The position numbers were made by a program, and so were the translations under genes. Positions 36,997 through 48,142 of a DNA stretch of 64,000 nucleotides are shown here, in pieces (positions within the stretch are counted from its first letter, which is position 1; each line of letters opens with the position of its first letter). Source of the stretch: Lomentospora prolificans (taxonomy: Eukaryota; Ascomycota; Sordariomycetes; Microascales; Microascaceae); assembly GCA_029532625.1 (NCBI GenBank), contig JARFXM010000008.1:558001-622000 (forward strand). The letters are read 5' to 3'. Under the pieces are notes generated by a model that was given only the letters and a program-made list of their open reading frames with translations, searched no databases and was not told where the DNA came from.

Positions 36997-39016
36997 GGTT
37001 ACGATAACTTGTGGAGACAGCACAGCACACGAATTGCCAATTCCCTTGCCCCTTGAGAAGCAATACCTGGAAGTGAAAAGTCGGATGGAGAGACCTAGGG
37101 TAATGTTGCCATGTGAGAAGTATGGATGGTACGAGTAAGGTTAGGTATCACTACGTAACCCCGCAGCGTGGGGTAAATTTTTTGTTAGCTTGTCTCTGAC
37201 TAGTGGTACCAGCTTTTTCACCCTCATCAACTCTTGTGAGGCTATTTCCGATTGCATGGCATTATACCGCAAATACTTGGGATGCACCGGCGGTAGGACA
37301 GTCAACGATGCTGCTACCTGTGCCCACTGACGACCGGCAGTGTCCAGATTAAACCAAGTGCCATGCACGATGTACCAATTTTCGTAGAGATTATTGCTGC
37401 CTCGACTTGTTGAGGAATAGGAAACCTTCCCTCTGCTTCCCCCGCCGCGTTGGACCTGCAAACCCGCACAAGTCTGTACCAAACCAGTCGACCGATTTGT
37501 GCAAGGCAGAGCACCAATTGATCAGGAAATTCACGGGCTTTTGTCCCCCAATGTAGTTGAGTGGTTTCCCCGGAAAACCAGTGGGGTACGTGACAGGAGA
37601 GTAGAAAGCAGTACACCTATTATGCACTGAGGCCATCCGGTCATGTCGATGCCGGTGGCATGTCACCAAGCGAAGCGTAGTCATCTCGGGGTACGGGACC
37701 CGGCGTATTTTGCTTGAGGTCGGACTTCCACGGCATCTGGCATAGAAGGTGCCCACGCGCACCGAGTAGCGTGCATGTTCAAGCACGGAGGACGCCAAAA
37801 CTCGACAGTGCGAATCGGATTGTGACGTTGGGGATTGCCAAATGCTGCTTCGTTCAATCCTCCCATTTCGTCGTCGCATGGCCGCTCAGCCCGAATGGAT
37901 GTTTTCGTTGGCCTCCGGAAGACTCGCCAGGCTTGGCCCCCCATGTTCGCGAGGCACCAAATACGAGACCATAGTGCCGGCGCGTGGTGCTTCCGCCCAC
38001 GTTCTCTGTTGGTTAAACGACATGGCCAGCCGTGAAGCCGAGGTCCCAGGAGACTTCCGTCATGAAAGTTGCTTGGAAGCCGCTAGATGGCGACGCTTCG
38101 AATGAAGCTAGACTCTCTTTGGCCCCTTCTTGCCTTCCAGTAGCCCCAGTAACTAGAAAGCTGGATTGAGCTGAGGTACTTTCAGTCGCAGTCACAAATT
38201 AAACAGAGTCGGTGCAAGGATGGTTGCAATCCTATATCAGAGGTACAAGGAAAACAAGTATTTTCTTACACAGTAAATGGCATCTTATGCACGGTCAGCA
38301 ATCCACGAAAACAAACCCTCGGAGGCTCGAGCCAATGGTTGGCGCCCATTGGCCTCACAGGTCGGAGGGTACCTGCGCCGTTCCTGTTGACTCTGCTAAA
38401 GTCGCTGGTGTCGCGAAGGTTCTCAGGTTCCCCGACCAGCCTTCAATTAATTTCATGCTTCCCTCATGTCCTGACCCTTCATCCCACCACACCAACCCAT
38501 CATCGTCGCGACTCTCAATTCCCCGTCATTTGCTCCAGACTCGGTCGAGACAATCGATTTGAACATCACGACGCGAAATCTCCCTGACGCTGAGGTCCTC
38601 ACCTGCTGCCGTAACCCATTGCTGTTGGGCTTGTCGCTGGAGCTGCCTTGGGCTGACCCCCTATTCGCGCAACACTCCCTAAAATCCGTCCCTCATTGGT
38701 GGACCGGATAGTCAAACGCCCAGGGTAAACAAACTTGCCTGCTTCCCTCCCGACTCTCGACTGTTGACCCCAAAGACGCCGACGAGCACCAAAAAGTCCC
38801 GGACAAGGGCGACGGCGACGACCTGCAACGATTCCACCACGACAATCGAGTGCGTAGGTGTATATCCTTGATTCAACAGAGACGGCTCCACAGTGGCGAG
38901 CTGCCCAACTAACAATCGCGCCCAACACAGGTCCACCTAGTCCAAGCTCTTGACCCAACCTCACGCGAATCTGAGCCTTTTCTTTTCCTAATCGAGACGG
39001 AAGCACAATCGCCAAG
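36997..39016. other. Divergent intergenic region, THI20 / PMP22
   Basis: Shared upstream region of about 2 kb between two divergently transcribed genes. A minus-strand stretch at 37141-37482 reads protein-like near its end (PPVHPKYLRYNAMQSEIA, LMRVKKLVPLVRDKL) but lacks an ATG and any recognised relative. I do not call it a gene. Confidence 0.5.
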
Positions 39017-39976
39017 ATGTCGTCCGTTAAATTCGAGGCGACGCAGAAGATTCGCGAGACCATGGAGAAGGTCGGCGAGTTGACCGATCCCTCCCAGGCC
39101 ATTCCTGGTACCAGTGGAAAGCATCCCATTTCCGCTGCCATTGGTACCGCCATCACCGGAGGGAAGGAAAATGCCGGAACCAAAGGATATCTCATGGTAT
39201 GTTGTCTAAAAGATCGTCGCAGTGTGGTCGAAAAAACTCCATGAACGACCGATAGCTAACAATGGTGTGCATTCGTAGGCTTACATTAAGGAGCTCGAAG
39301 AGAACCCTCTCAGGACCAAGATGCTCACAGCCGGTACGCTTGCTGGTCTTCAAGAAGTTCTTGCTTCATGGCTCGCCAAGGATCGAAATAAGAACGGCCA
39401 TTACTTCACTTCTCGTGTCCCCAAGATGGCGGCATATGGCGCCCTCATTAGTGCACCCATGGGTCATTTCCTCATCTGGCTTTTGCAGAAGACTTTTAAA
39501 AACCGAACTAGCTTGAAGTCCAAGATTCTTCAAATCCTCGTGAGCAACCTGGTTGTACGTATTCATCTCGACCGTACCCGTCAAGGTTCTCATATTCGTG
39601 CTAACTTCGGCCCTAGATCGCGCCAATCCAAAACAGCGTCTACCTTGTTGCCATGGCCCTCATCGCTGGTGCCAAGACTATCCACCAAGTCAAGGCTACC
39701 GTCCGCGTAGGCTTCTGGAAGGTCATGAAGGTCAGCTGGATTACCTCGCCCATCTGCCTTGCCTTCGCCCAGAAGTTCCTGCCCGACCACCTCTGGGTCC
39801 CTTTCTTCAATCTCATCTCTTTCATCATTGGCACCTATATCAATACCGTTACGAAGAAGAAGAGGCTCGCGGCCCTCCGAAAGAAGCACTTCGGCAGCGG
39901 CGGCAGCGGCTCCGTCGCTGGCGGCCGACCAGAGGACTACCCTCACGCTCCTCTCGGCCCCAACCCCCACTACTAA
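39017..39976 (+). CDS. Mpv17/PMP22 family peroxisomal or mitochondrial membrane protein
   Basis: Three exons: 39017-39196, 39279-39554 and 39617-39976, with introns of 82 and 62 nt (branch sites GCTAAC), all in phase 0; 271 residues. The family members are small four-helix membrane proteins of the peroxisomal (PMP22) or mitochondrial inner (Mpv17/Sym1) membrane, thought to form pores or affect metabolite and nucleotide balance. Family signatures are AYIKELEENPLRTKMLTAGTLAG, the APMGHFLIWLLQ helix, IAPIQNSVYLVAMALIAG, the conserved WKVMKVSWITSPICLAFAQKFLP and the C-terminal PFFNLISFIIGTY helix. A basic/Gly-rich tail ends in LGPNPHY. The N-terminal 60 residues are hydrophilic and lack an evident presequence, and the KELEENPLRTK start resembles PMP22-like peroxisomal members. 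Organelle assignment is therefore inference. Confidence 0.9.
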
Positions 39977-40809
39977 ACGTCGAGTCGGTTATGAATGGAG
40001 CGAGATGAAACGAGTTGAAGGAAGTGCCATGGCCGGTGTTTGAGGAGAAATAATGAGCGTCAGACGTGCCGATACCCGGGGGAGGGGGGGTGTAATGAAT
40101 ATTCTCGCAGATCTGTTGTCGCGTATTGTGCCCTTTCTCAGAGAAACGGGGAGTCGAGCCGGCGGCAGCTTTAAAGGCTCGGTCCTAGGCCCGCTTGTAT
40201 ACGGCGGAGGTAAGTTTGTAAGGCAAGTTATACGGCCATGAGACTTTTTGTAAGATTCTGTTTTCCCCTTGTCTTCAGATGTTTCCTTTTGGGTTTTGTC
40301 TTGGAGTGAGGACGGCCATATAGCTGGATAGGTCAAGTGCATTACTGGATTGTTCTTAGTAAAATCTTTGCCTACCTCAGGCTGTCTGTGATCTCCAGGA
40401 CTAGATGATGTCTTAGGTGTGTTCCTCTTTCCTAGTAAGAGCGCTTCTAGAATGTGCCTTCCTTCGCGAAGCTCGAGCCGGCTCCTCAAAGGCGTCTCGG
40501 CTCTGATCTAAAATGCTGAGATGCTCCTGCCTTGTGGAAGATCCGGACGAATCGATGGGTCTGGTTGCTTCCCTGTTGAGCCCATTACTCAATCAGAGAG
40601 CCCACACGGGAAGACGCCCACAAGACATACTCTTCTGCCAGGCTAGTTGAGGGGCCACATTTTCGAACCCTGCCAAGCTCATTTTCGGTGGCCTCTCGTC
40701 TCCCCTCTGCCCAAGCATTTCTTCTTCGCCCCTACATACCCTAGCCTCAGCCTTAGACACTCCTTTGTTGGCCTCCTACAACGCCCTTGACTCTCCATGG
40801 TCGCCTACG
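39977..40809. other. Intergenic, PMP22 3' region to unknown gene
   Basis: Probable 3' UTR followed by promoter. I see no supported gene. The 166-codon frame on the minus strand at 40489-39989 has no family pattern. Confidence 0.5.
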
Positions 40810-41770
40810 ATGGCGTGGTCGCGCTCGCTGTTGACGTGGGTGGTGCACCGTAGCGACATAGTCCACAAGGCCAAGGTCTGGATAGTTACAAAGGTTCCCC
40901 AACGGCCTCCTCCTCCCCCGGGTAGCCGAGAGCCTTTAGATTCCGCATCGCAGTGTGGGGCGGGTAGTGTGGCCGATAGCGGTGACAGCAACGGCAATGG
41001 GGGCAGCTTCTATCCCGCTTCACCGGTGCCTAGTTCTTCGAATGATTCCCCCTCAGACCCCTCAGTCTTCGAATCAGGGAACTCCGCTGGAATATCGACA
41101 GGTCTCACGACCCCAGATGTTGATGGCGTCATCTCTAAGATGCTCGGTGCAGGAGGGGGTTCCTCTTCCGAGCCTCATTTGCAGAAATGTCCATCTGTGC
41201 TTGGGAAACACTCTGTGGAAGTAACGCAAAACCCTGTCGAAGAACAGAGTTGTGAAGACGCGACCAGGGAGGGGATTGAGGAAGTTCATACGGGCGTCAG
41301 TCAGGTTGGGGGTTCTTCGAAGTCCCAGCTTGAGAAAGGTGAACCCGAGGCGAACCTGGAGCTGCCACTTGAGACCAAGGTACGAATTTCCCGCTTGAGT
41401 GATTTGAAGTTTACCATGTACTAATTCGGCTGGGTAGCTGAGCAAGCAAGAGGGGTTTGGGGATATATTTTGGGCTGCGGTTAACGAGCGGCATGACAAT
41501 ACGGCAGAACAACCTTTACACCTCCTCGTAGAGAAGGAATTGAGCCCCCAGGAAATTGAAACGGAGAATGTCGAGGAGCTCTTGAAGTTGTTGGTCGAGC
41601 GTGGGTGCTCCGCTCTTTGTTCATACATCTTAGCCTGTCTTCTCTGTGTATGCTAATGAGCTGGATTGTATCTAGGCCGCCCTGAGTACGCTGAGCACCG
41701 CTGTCAACTTCATAGTACCCTCATGGCCCTGAAGAAATCCCTGCCGGCGCGGGAATCTACCCCTGCTTAG
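40810..41770 (+). CDS. Unrecognised protein ending at an in-frame amber codon
   Basis: Exons 40810-41379, 41438-41600 and 41676-41770, with introns 58 and 75 nt (branch sites TACTAAT and GCTAAT); 275 residues to a TAG at 41768-41770. The N-terminus (MAWSRSLLTWVVHRSDIVHK) is hydrophobic and basic. A low-complexity Ser/Pro/Gly region follows (about 40-100), then an acidic region. The third exon region has helical-looking segments QEGFGDIFWAAVNERHD, LSPQEIETENVEELLKLL and PEYAEHRCQLHSTLMALKK. The ATG at 40810 is chosen because the frame upstream contains no other ATG. I recognise no family. The same frame continues for 175 codons after the TAG (see next entry), so this may be a truncated allele, a readthrough gene or a pseudogene. 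Confidence 0.6.
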
Positions 41771-42298
41771 GAGCCGGGCAGGACACCGACCCCTTCCGAT
41801 ATTCCACCTCCTACCAGCCCTACCCCTTCCACCCAACCCGGCTCGGAGGAACAGCCAGACCGGAATTCGAGCTCCAAAGAACCCGGCGAGTGGAAAAGGT
41901 TCAACAAAGAGCTTTACACATACCTCGCAGCTGCCGCGAAGAAGGATAAATCAGACATCAGGACTGAAAAGCTACAGGGAATCCCCCCTAGTTCGAGCTC
42001 AGGTGAGACGGTTCCTCGGGTCAAAATTCTGTCGACGCCAAGTATTTATCGCGAGTTGAACGACGAGGAGTTGCCTCCGCCTAGATATTGTCCGTCGGAT
42101 AGATATGTTTTCCGGCACGGCCTTAACGGACACGGGTGGAGGATACCAAAGGGAACGATTCCCAGACATCTACTCCGAGTTCCACTAAGGTTGAAACCCC
42201 GACGCAAGCCGAGTGATGAGGAGCAATCCCGAAGGTCTTCAAATGCCACCCCTGGCCCGCCTCAAACCCATGCGAGATATTATTGCCTTAACCTCTAA
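41771..42298 (+). pseudogene. In-frame continuation after the amber codon, possibly the lost or readthrough C-terminus
   Basis: Directly after the TAG the same frame stays open for 175 codons to a TAA at 42296-42298. The composition is like protein: a Pro/Ser-rich linker (PTPSDIPPPTSPTPS), then EWKRFNKELYTYLAAAAKK, VKILSTPSIYREL, ELPPPRYCPSDRYVFRHG, GHGWRIPKGTIPRH and a basic end. No GT donor upstream of the stop has the phase needed to splice it out into this frame. Alternatives are a recent Gln-to-stop change (CAG to TAG fits the spot), true readthrough, a sequencing error or chance. Confidence 0.45.
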
Positions 42299-42930
42299 AT
42301 CCCTGGAATTTCCGTTTTGAGTCCACTCCTCTACCGCCCTACTAACTCGTCAATGTTGGTTTAGCCAGAAATAACTAAGTTTGATGGGTTGAGGGGTACC
42401 CGGAGTTGGAAGGACGAGAGGGTCAAGTTTGGTTTCTTTATTTCTAGTATCAACTGGTGAAGCCTCAGCTTCATGTAGTATGCATTGATAGCTGAGTGAA
42501 TGTAATGGCAAAGCACGTCCTCCACTCTTGGAAGCTAGTGCATCAGACTGGGCGCAGAAAGCTGAGTCTGCAAGCCTGACTGCCATCAGCCTACGCTGAT
42601 AGTATTACATCAGACATTAGATCAAAGCGCCTTGCTTTGCTTTGCTTGTATAGCTCTGCCTTGCTTATAACCTATGGTATTTTCTAGATTAAGTTTGGGA
42701 TAATGTGGGAATGGAATAGCCTGTACTTATCAATGAGATTTCTTATTCACAACCCCAGGTTTCCTTTTTATCCTTTTACTACTTCTGCTCTGGAAGAAAA
42801 GGAAAGATGAATAGAATCTTTCCTGTGGATAGTCATACATGAATAGCATACAGCCCGGAAACAAAGCATACTGATTACCTCTATCTCACCGTATTCGGTT
42901 CGGGACCCCGATATTACACGAATCTCGACG
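42299..42930. other. Intergenic, convergent 3' regions
   Basis: AT-richer than its neighbours, presumably holding the 3' ends of the unknown gene and TYR1. I see no gene. Confidence 0.5.
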
Positions 42931-44847
42931 TCAGTCGTCCGTATCCTCCAAGACAGCCTTCATCATCTGATTTCCGACAACACTCGCCTCCTTAAACCTA
43001 GGCTCGAAGAACTTGTGCGTCGACATGAACCTGTCCCGCCACGTCTCGAAGTGGCCGAGGGAGACACACTCTGCCCACCCCCTGGCGGCAAATGTAAACT
43101 CCAAGTCGTCGGAGCGGAAGTTTCTGTCCTCGATGGCGATACGGATAGCTTCGTCAAGCATGGACTGGTTACGGAAGAGGTGCTCCGTGACGCCGAGCCA
43201 GAGGCGGAAAAGCGGCGTGGAGCAGAGCATGTGGTCGTAGGGGACGATGCCTAGGTTGGCCCAGCAGTCGACCATGGCGAGGAGGGAGAGGTGGTTGTTG
43301 GGGCGGGGAGTGTCCTCCTCCGACGGGGAGGAGTCGCCGTCGGCGGCGGCGCGGAGCGAGAAGCGGTCCAGGAGTTCAGGGCGCAGAAGCTGCTTCCTCG
43401 CCCACTTGGGGCTGGCCTCGGCCCCGAATACTTTTTCTTTGGCGGCGTAGACGCGCTCTCGGAGCTTGCCGTGGTCGCCCTCGAGCATGAGTTTGTAGAG
43501 GGCGGTGACGGAGTCGGCGTACTGGCTAATCTGCTTCTTGGCCTGGGGATTGAGAATGGCTAGGCCGGCGTAGACGTGCCACTTCTGGCTGTAGATGCGC
43601 AGCATGATGTTGATCTTGACGTTTTCCACGCCGCCGACGTAGCGGGAGAGGGCCCAGGGGAACTGGCGGTTGGCGTGCCAGGCCTTGCCCATAGAGAGGA
43701 AGGCGGCGTGCGTGGCTGCTTGGGTGTTTGCCGTGATGATATCGTGGTCTTGGGCAGATAGGTAAACGTGCTTGGAGCCGAGACAGGAGAGGACGGCCTC
43801 GACCCTCCGCAAGGATTCGTCCGAGGCGCGATGCTTGATGATCACCAGTGGTTGTCCTTTCGGCTCAACCTGTGGGCCGTGAAGCGAGTGGCATGAGATG
43901 ATGTCGACATCAGCTGGCAGCCAGCGCTCAAACGCCGCGATTTCCGGGTCCTTACAGGAAGTCTGACCCCCCACAATGGCGCCGACTTTGGTTGCTATGA
44001 GGGCAAAGACAAGTCAGGGTCTTGCTCTTTCAAAGGCATATACATTCACACGGCGGGGGGAATCAGGAAGTACGGGAGGAGGCTGCATACACCGGCCGTA
44101 CATCTCCACAACGGCGTCTATCGCCGCAGCTTCGACGTTGTACAGGATATAATCGCTCTTCCGGGATACTAGATGGCCATTACGGCAAATCTCTACGTTG
44201 TTCTATTGCAAAACGGGAACTTCAGCAACTTGCTTCCTTTGTGATACAGATAGAGCCACTCATACATTTCCTGCGAACTCTTTGTTAAGGGCCTCGAACT
44301 TTGTGTCATCATCTCTATCACAGGCAACGATACTAAGGAGAAGGCGACGATTGTTAGTCTTAAGGGAGAGTGTGTGCGCAACCCGAGTTGCCAATTACAA
44401 GTGGTCTGGTCGTGGCTTTAAAAATCTGTGGAATCCGCAAGTCATTAGCCTGAGTTCATCGGCCAAACGAACGACTGAGGTTGAGAACAAGACCCCCAAG
44501 AAGGAAATGAATTTCAGACAAAGTTTGTTAAGGTAGCTGGAGTTTACATCATCGAATGCCCATGACGGTGGTACGGAGCCAGAAAGGCGACCGCACCGGC
44601 CATGAACAATGCTCGAGCCAAATGCGCTCTAGTCATCATATACATTGCTTGCTTGGGAGGGGGAGGGTGGGGAGTGGTCTTGAAAAGAAACTAGTCGAGG
44701 AAGAGAAACTTACCACAATAAGAACGTGCGTTGGCGGCACGAGTTGGTGGAAGCAACCACTTACCTCCAGCCCGCGCTGGATAGCCTGTGGGCATACATC
44801 TTTCCCATGTCGCCCATGCCAATGAGGCCAACGACGAACGTCTCCAT
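42931..44847 (-). CDS. TYR1: Prephenate dehydrogenase (NADP+), tyrosine biosynthesis
   Basis: Four minus-strand exons: 44847-44765, 44332-44266, 44202-44091 and 43994-42931 (1326 nt, 441 residues). It converts prephenate to 4-hydroxyphenylpyruvate by oxidative decarboxylation, the committed step of tyrosine synthesis in fungi. The Rossmann nucleotide loop is at the start (GLIGMGDMG, residues 7-15), then YGRSTKVGAIVGGQTSCKDPE, DIISCHSLHGPQVEPKGQPL with the substrate-side SxHxxxGP pattern, HDIITANTQAATHAAFLSMG and a helical C-terminal dimerisation domain. These match the yeast Tyr1 layout. The first intron is 432 nt, unusually long, yet exon phases agree and the Rossmann fold continues uninterrupted across it (GWS-IVACDRD). 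The gene is divergent from ATS1 with 410 bases between the two start codons. Confidence 0.94.
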
Positions 44848-45257
44848 GCCGGTCGGACGGGATTGCTCGCATGCCATCATGAGCTGCGGGCAACGAATTC
44901 TCAATGGAACGGTTGAATTAAGAAACAGTAGGGTATCGGTACGGCCACACCATTGGCAATACAGAGTGCCTTGGTTTTATAGCTAGAGGTTAGTAGGGCG
45001 AGCTTTGAGTCACAGCCTGCTCTGGGAGGAATAAATGACTAGGTTCGGAAGAAAATTTCTGACGATAAATTTGCACGATGTGCTTTTTTAAGTGGGAGAG
45101 TCGGATTATCCTCGGGTGCAGGCCACCATGGTTCATCCGCATATTCGCATATTTCACTAAGCGCATTAGATCTCTAGGCTCGTCAACAAGACGTAGACCC
45201 TTTACTACCGGCAAATATGTTCCCCAGTTTGAGACGAGCACACCTAAAGTTCACAAA
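44848..45257. promoter_or_regulatory. Divergent promoter between TYR1 and ATS1
   Basis: A 410-base region separates two head-to-head start codons, so it must contain both promoters and leaders. I did not identify individual factor sites with confidence. Confidence 0.6.
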
Positions 45258-46358
45258 ATGGCGGCCATCTTTGTTATAGGATCAAATGGATCAGGCCAAC
45301 TTGGAATCGGCCACCAAGAAGATGTTTCCGTGCCCAAGCAAGCCATTCTTCACCCAGAGCCCGAGAGCTCTGCAATAACCAAGATAGCCGCGGGAGGGAA
45401 CCACACCCTCATTCTCTTTAAGTCTGGGGAGCTTTACTGGAGTGGAGATGCGTCGACGGGTGCTTGTGGTTTGACATCCGATATCAACCTAGAACAAAAA
45501 GTGTTTCGGCTGGCTAGACTAACAAGCGACCCCTCGGCTCTGCGACAGACGTCTATTGTCTCAGTAGCAGCAACCTGGGAAGCTTCGTTTATTCTTACAA
45601 GGGACACGGATGGAAAGACCGCGGTGTACGCATTCGGCTCCGGACCAAAAGGAGAGCTTGGTCTTGGCGATTTACCAGCGGAAATCCTCCGTACGCCCTC
45701 CGCCACCCTCATTCCCAACTTCCCTCCTGCAGGAACACAAGTCAAGGATCTTGCCAGTAGCGTGGGCCATGTCATCGCATTGCTAGATAACGGCGATGTA
45801 TATGGCTGGGGAAACGGACGAAAGGGTCAGCTGGGCGAACCGTGTGGTTTTGTCAAAGCACCCCGCAAGGTTGATGGTCTCAGTTTCCCGGTATCCAAAG
45901 CCGTCTGTGGGCGAGAGTTCACCTGCTTAGTTGGCGAGCCAGACACTGGAGAAATACTTGTCCTAGGCTCCGATAAGTGGGAAGTACGATCCAAGGCCCC
46001 GGCGTCCGTCCGCGGATGGAGGGATGTCGGGGCTGGCTGGGGCAACATCAATGTTTTATTCGACAGCGGCATTCTCTTGAACTGGGGTCGCAACGATCAT
46101 GGCCAGCTAGTCCCGCCGAATCTTCCCAAAGTCTCAAAACTTGCCGTGGGCAGCGAGCACGTCGTTTGTCTCTCGGAGAAAGGCGAGGTGCTCACCTGGG
46201 GCTGGGGAGAGCATGGGAACTGCGGCCCGTCGGCGGAGATTGACATCAAGGGGAAGTGGAACGTAATAGCTTCGACAAAGTTCATCCCGAAGGAAGTACA
46301 TATTACAGGCGTAGGCGCAGGCTGCGCGACTAGCTGGGTCATCATTACACCTCGATAG
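45258..46358 (+). CDS. ATS1: RCC1-repeat protein, Ats1-like
   Basis: Single exon of 366 residues from the ATG at 45258; an in-frame ATG at 45078 gives a 60-residue extension without family resemblance. Repeated RCC1 blade motifs are visible: GSNGSGQLGIGH near the start, VYAFGSGPKGELGLGD, VYGWGNGRKGQLGEP, LLNWGRNDHGQLVPP and VLTWGWGEHGNCGPS, each followed by a GxxH/C-type segment (AAGGNHTLILF, GSEHVVCL). The protein should form a beta-propeller. Yeast Ats1 works with Kti11/Dph3 in electron supply for diphthamide and wobble-uridine modification; size and small-propeller layout fit that subfamily better than the nuclear Ran exchange factor. The last residues read GAGCATSWVIITPR. Its 3' end lies only 120 bases from the convergent RAD9 stop. 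Confidence 0.85.
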   Translation: MAAIFVIGSNGSGQLGIGHQEDVSVPKQAILHPEPESSAITKIAAGGNHTLILFKSGELYWSGDASTGACGLTSDINLEQKVFRLARLTSDPSALRQTSIVSVAATWEASFILTRDTDGKTAVYAFGSGPKGELGLGDLPAEILRTPSATLIPNFPPAGTQVKDLASSVGHVIALLDNGDVYGWGNGRKGQLGEPCGFVKAPRKVDGLSFPVSKAVCGREFTCLVGEPDTGEILVLGSDKWEVRSKAPASVRGWRDVGAGWGNINVLFDSGILLNWGRNDHGQLVPPNLPKVSKLAVGSEHVVCLSEKGEVLTWGWGEHGNCGPSAEIDIKGKWNVIASTKFIPKEVHITGVGAGCATSWVIITPR

Positions 46359-46478
46359 ATCAAATGACTATAGGAAACCTCAGAACGCCGTGCCTGCCAT
46401 TTGTCCACTCGGACCATGTGCTCATAGGTGGATATCTTCCACTTTCTCTCCTCTCTTTCGATTACATCGCGCGCGTTC

Positions 46479-48142
46479 TTAATAAGATGGCCCGTCGTAA
46501 AAAAGTCCGAGCCTCCTTGCATCTGACAGTCTCTGAGTCGGTTCCAGGCTCGAGCCAGGCTCTGTGCTGGCAGGCGCCTGGTCGTCAGTGGCATTGGCTA
46601 CGTCCCCACCTGCATTATTTGTCGAAAATTCCTGAGAAAAACAGGTTAGCGAGAGTGACACAACAAGGGCAGTATCGGGAGAAAAAAAAGAACCATACCT
46701 GTCTATCTGTCCCATCCCATTCCAACCGCGCATCTTCCTCATCATCCTCATCTCTAACAGGCTCCCACTCCTCATCCTCATCTTGTTGTCCAACAAACAA
46801 GCTATCCGACATAATCCTACTAGGTGGCGGCATCTGCGAAGGCCTCATCTCAAAGTATGACCTCCTCTGCACATTCGCTCTCGCAACAGACGGCTGCGGT
46901 GTCGGGTTCGGAGCAGCGGTCCTATTGGAAGGCGGTTCCGAAGGCGCCGCGCTGGCTCTCCTAGAGCCTGCCTCGAGCGGATTCGTCGCGGGTTCCTTCG
47001 CTCGGGTCCCCTGTCTTCGAACCTTTTGACCCGGATTGCCACGCTCGCCGACAGTCATGAGCAGAAAGTCGCAATATATGGCGTCGCCGTGGTACCAAAT
47101 CTTGATCGGCTGGCCGGGCGTGGAGTAACGCGTCGAAAGCTCGGTGCCGACTGTTCCCGCGTGTTGGATAATGGCCCGGAAGTCTCTGACCGGGACGATG
47201 ATATGGAGCTCGTCCTCGACTTCGACGTCTTCGAACTCGTCGAGTTCAATGGCAATAGACGTCCGAAGTGGTTTTCCTCTTAGCGCTAGACCGGTCTGTT
47301 AACAAGTGCAAAATTGATGCCAAGGTTCAAATACATACACGCTGTGTTCAAGTCGACCGCCTTTTCTGTATAGCCGAGGAAGTTGATGAACTCTCCCTCT
47401 GAGTTGATGTCAAGTAGCTCAGCTCCTGGTCCAAAGTGATCCATCACCCCTCGTAGCGTCCGCGATGGGATAGTCCAGTGATGTACCGCCTGCTCAGCAT
47501 TGAACTTGGCATGGATGGGTGGGTTGCTCGCGAACGGCAACCTATGCGTAGAAGTACATCCTAGAATCGGCAAGCATGAGTGCTAGTTCCTGGCAACGGT
47601 CTGCAAAGTCTTACCATTGCGAAACGTAATTTTCACGATGAACCGGCTCTCAATGTTGACGCCATCGTCAATAGCAACGTCGCACCTATCAATCGCCGTG
47701 GGCCGTTCTGCGCCAGGAATATCACCACCGCTGCCCCATCGACTCCTAAAGATCGAGCCAAGCACCTACCGGCGGGAATTAGATCACATCTGGCCGGCAA
47801 CGCGTGTATAACGTAGAATACTCACCCGGGCGTATAGAGTACAATAAAACGAGCTCTTCCCAAGAGTGGCTCCGTCGAACCGGAATCTCGAAAAGAACTT
47901 GTTCGTAGCAAATGAAAAGTGCGCGTACCCCGACTTGGTGGGGTTTATCGCCGTTAAAACGAACTATGCGAAGAATGTCAACTCGATGTCTGCTATCTCG
48001 TCCTCCCCTAAGATATCCCGTTGCGTACTTGATCTTTCCGTGCTTCCAAGCAAACTTCCTCGTTGAATTTGTTTAGACAGGTGAGCGCGTCCCGAAGCGC
48101 GCTGACGCCCTCCTCGCTGAGGGTGAAGAGCAGCACAGGCAT
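46479..48142 (-). CDS. RAD9: Rad9 subunit of the 9-1-1 DNA damage checkpoint clamp
   Basis: Six minus-strand exons: 48142-48029, 47963-47826, 47765-47615, 47560-47339, 47285-46699 and 46631-46479 (1365 nt, 454 residues). With Rad1 and Hus1 it forms the PCNA-like ring loaded at damaged DNA, activating the ATR-type kinase. The PCNA-like domain is seen from the start: LLFTLSEEGVSALRDALTC, NKFNEEVCLEARKD, then LTAINPTKSGYAHFSF, FFSRFRFDGATLG, a CTLYARVLGSIFRSR helix, FRNGCTSTHRLPF and FINFLGYTEKAVDL. It ends with LHIIVPVRDFRAIIQHAG and IKIWYHGDAIYCDFLLMTVG. A disordered tail (about 300-454) is rich in Ser, Pro and acidic residues (DEDEEWEPVRDEDDEED), the part phosphorylated and bound by TopBP1-type partners in relatives. 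The junction of exons 4 and 5 uses a T/GTATGT donor chosen for phase. Confidence 0.93.

Noticed and set aside
37141..37482. Minus-strand 113-codon frame with protein-like end
   Set aside because: No ATG, no family match and no splice context to a start; may be chance.
36997..37600. Possible TPP riboswitch upstream of THI20
   Set aside because: I looked on the coding strand for the conserved CUGAGA and pyrimidine-sensing elements and did not find them.
45078..45257. Upstream in-frame start for ATS1
   Set aside because: The 60-residue extension lacks family similarity, while the MAAIFVIGSNG start matches the first propeller blade.
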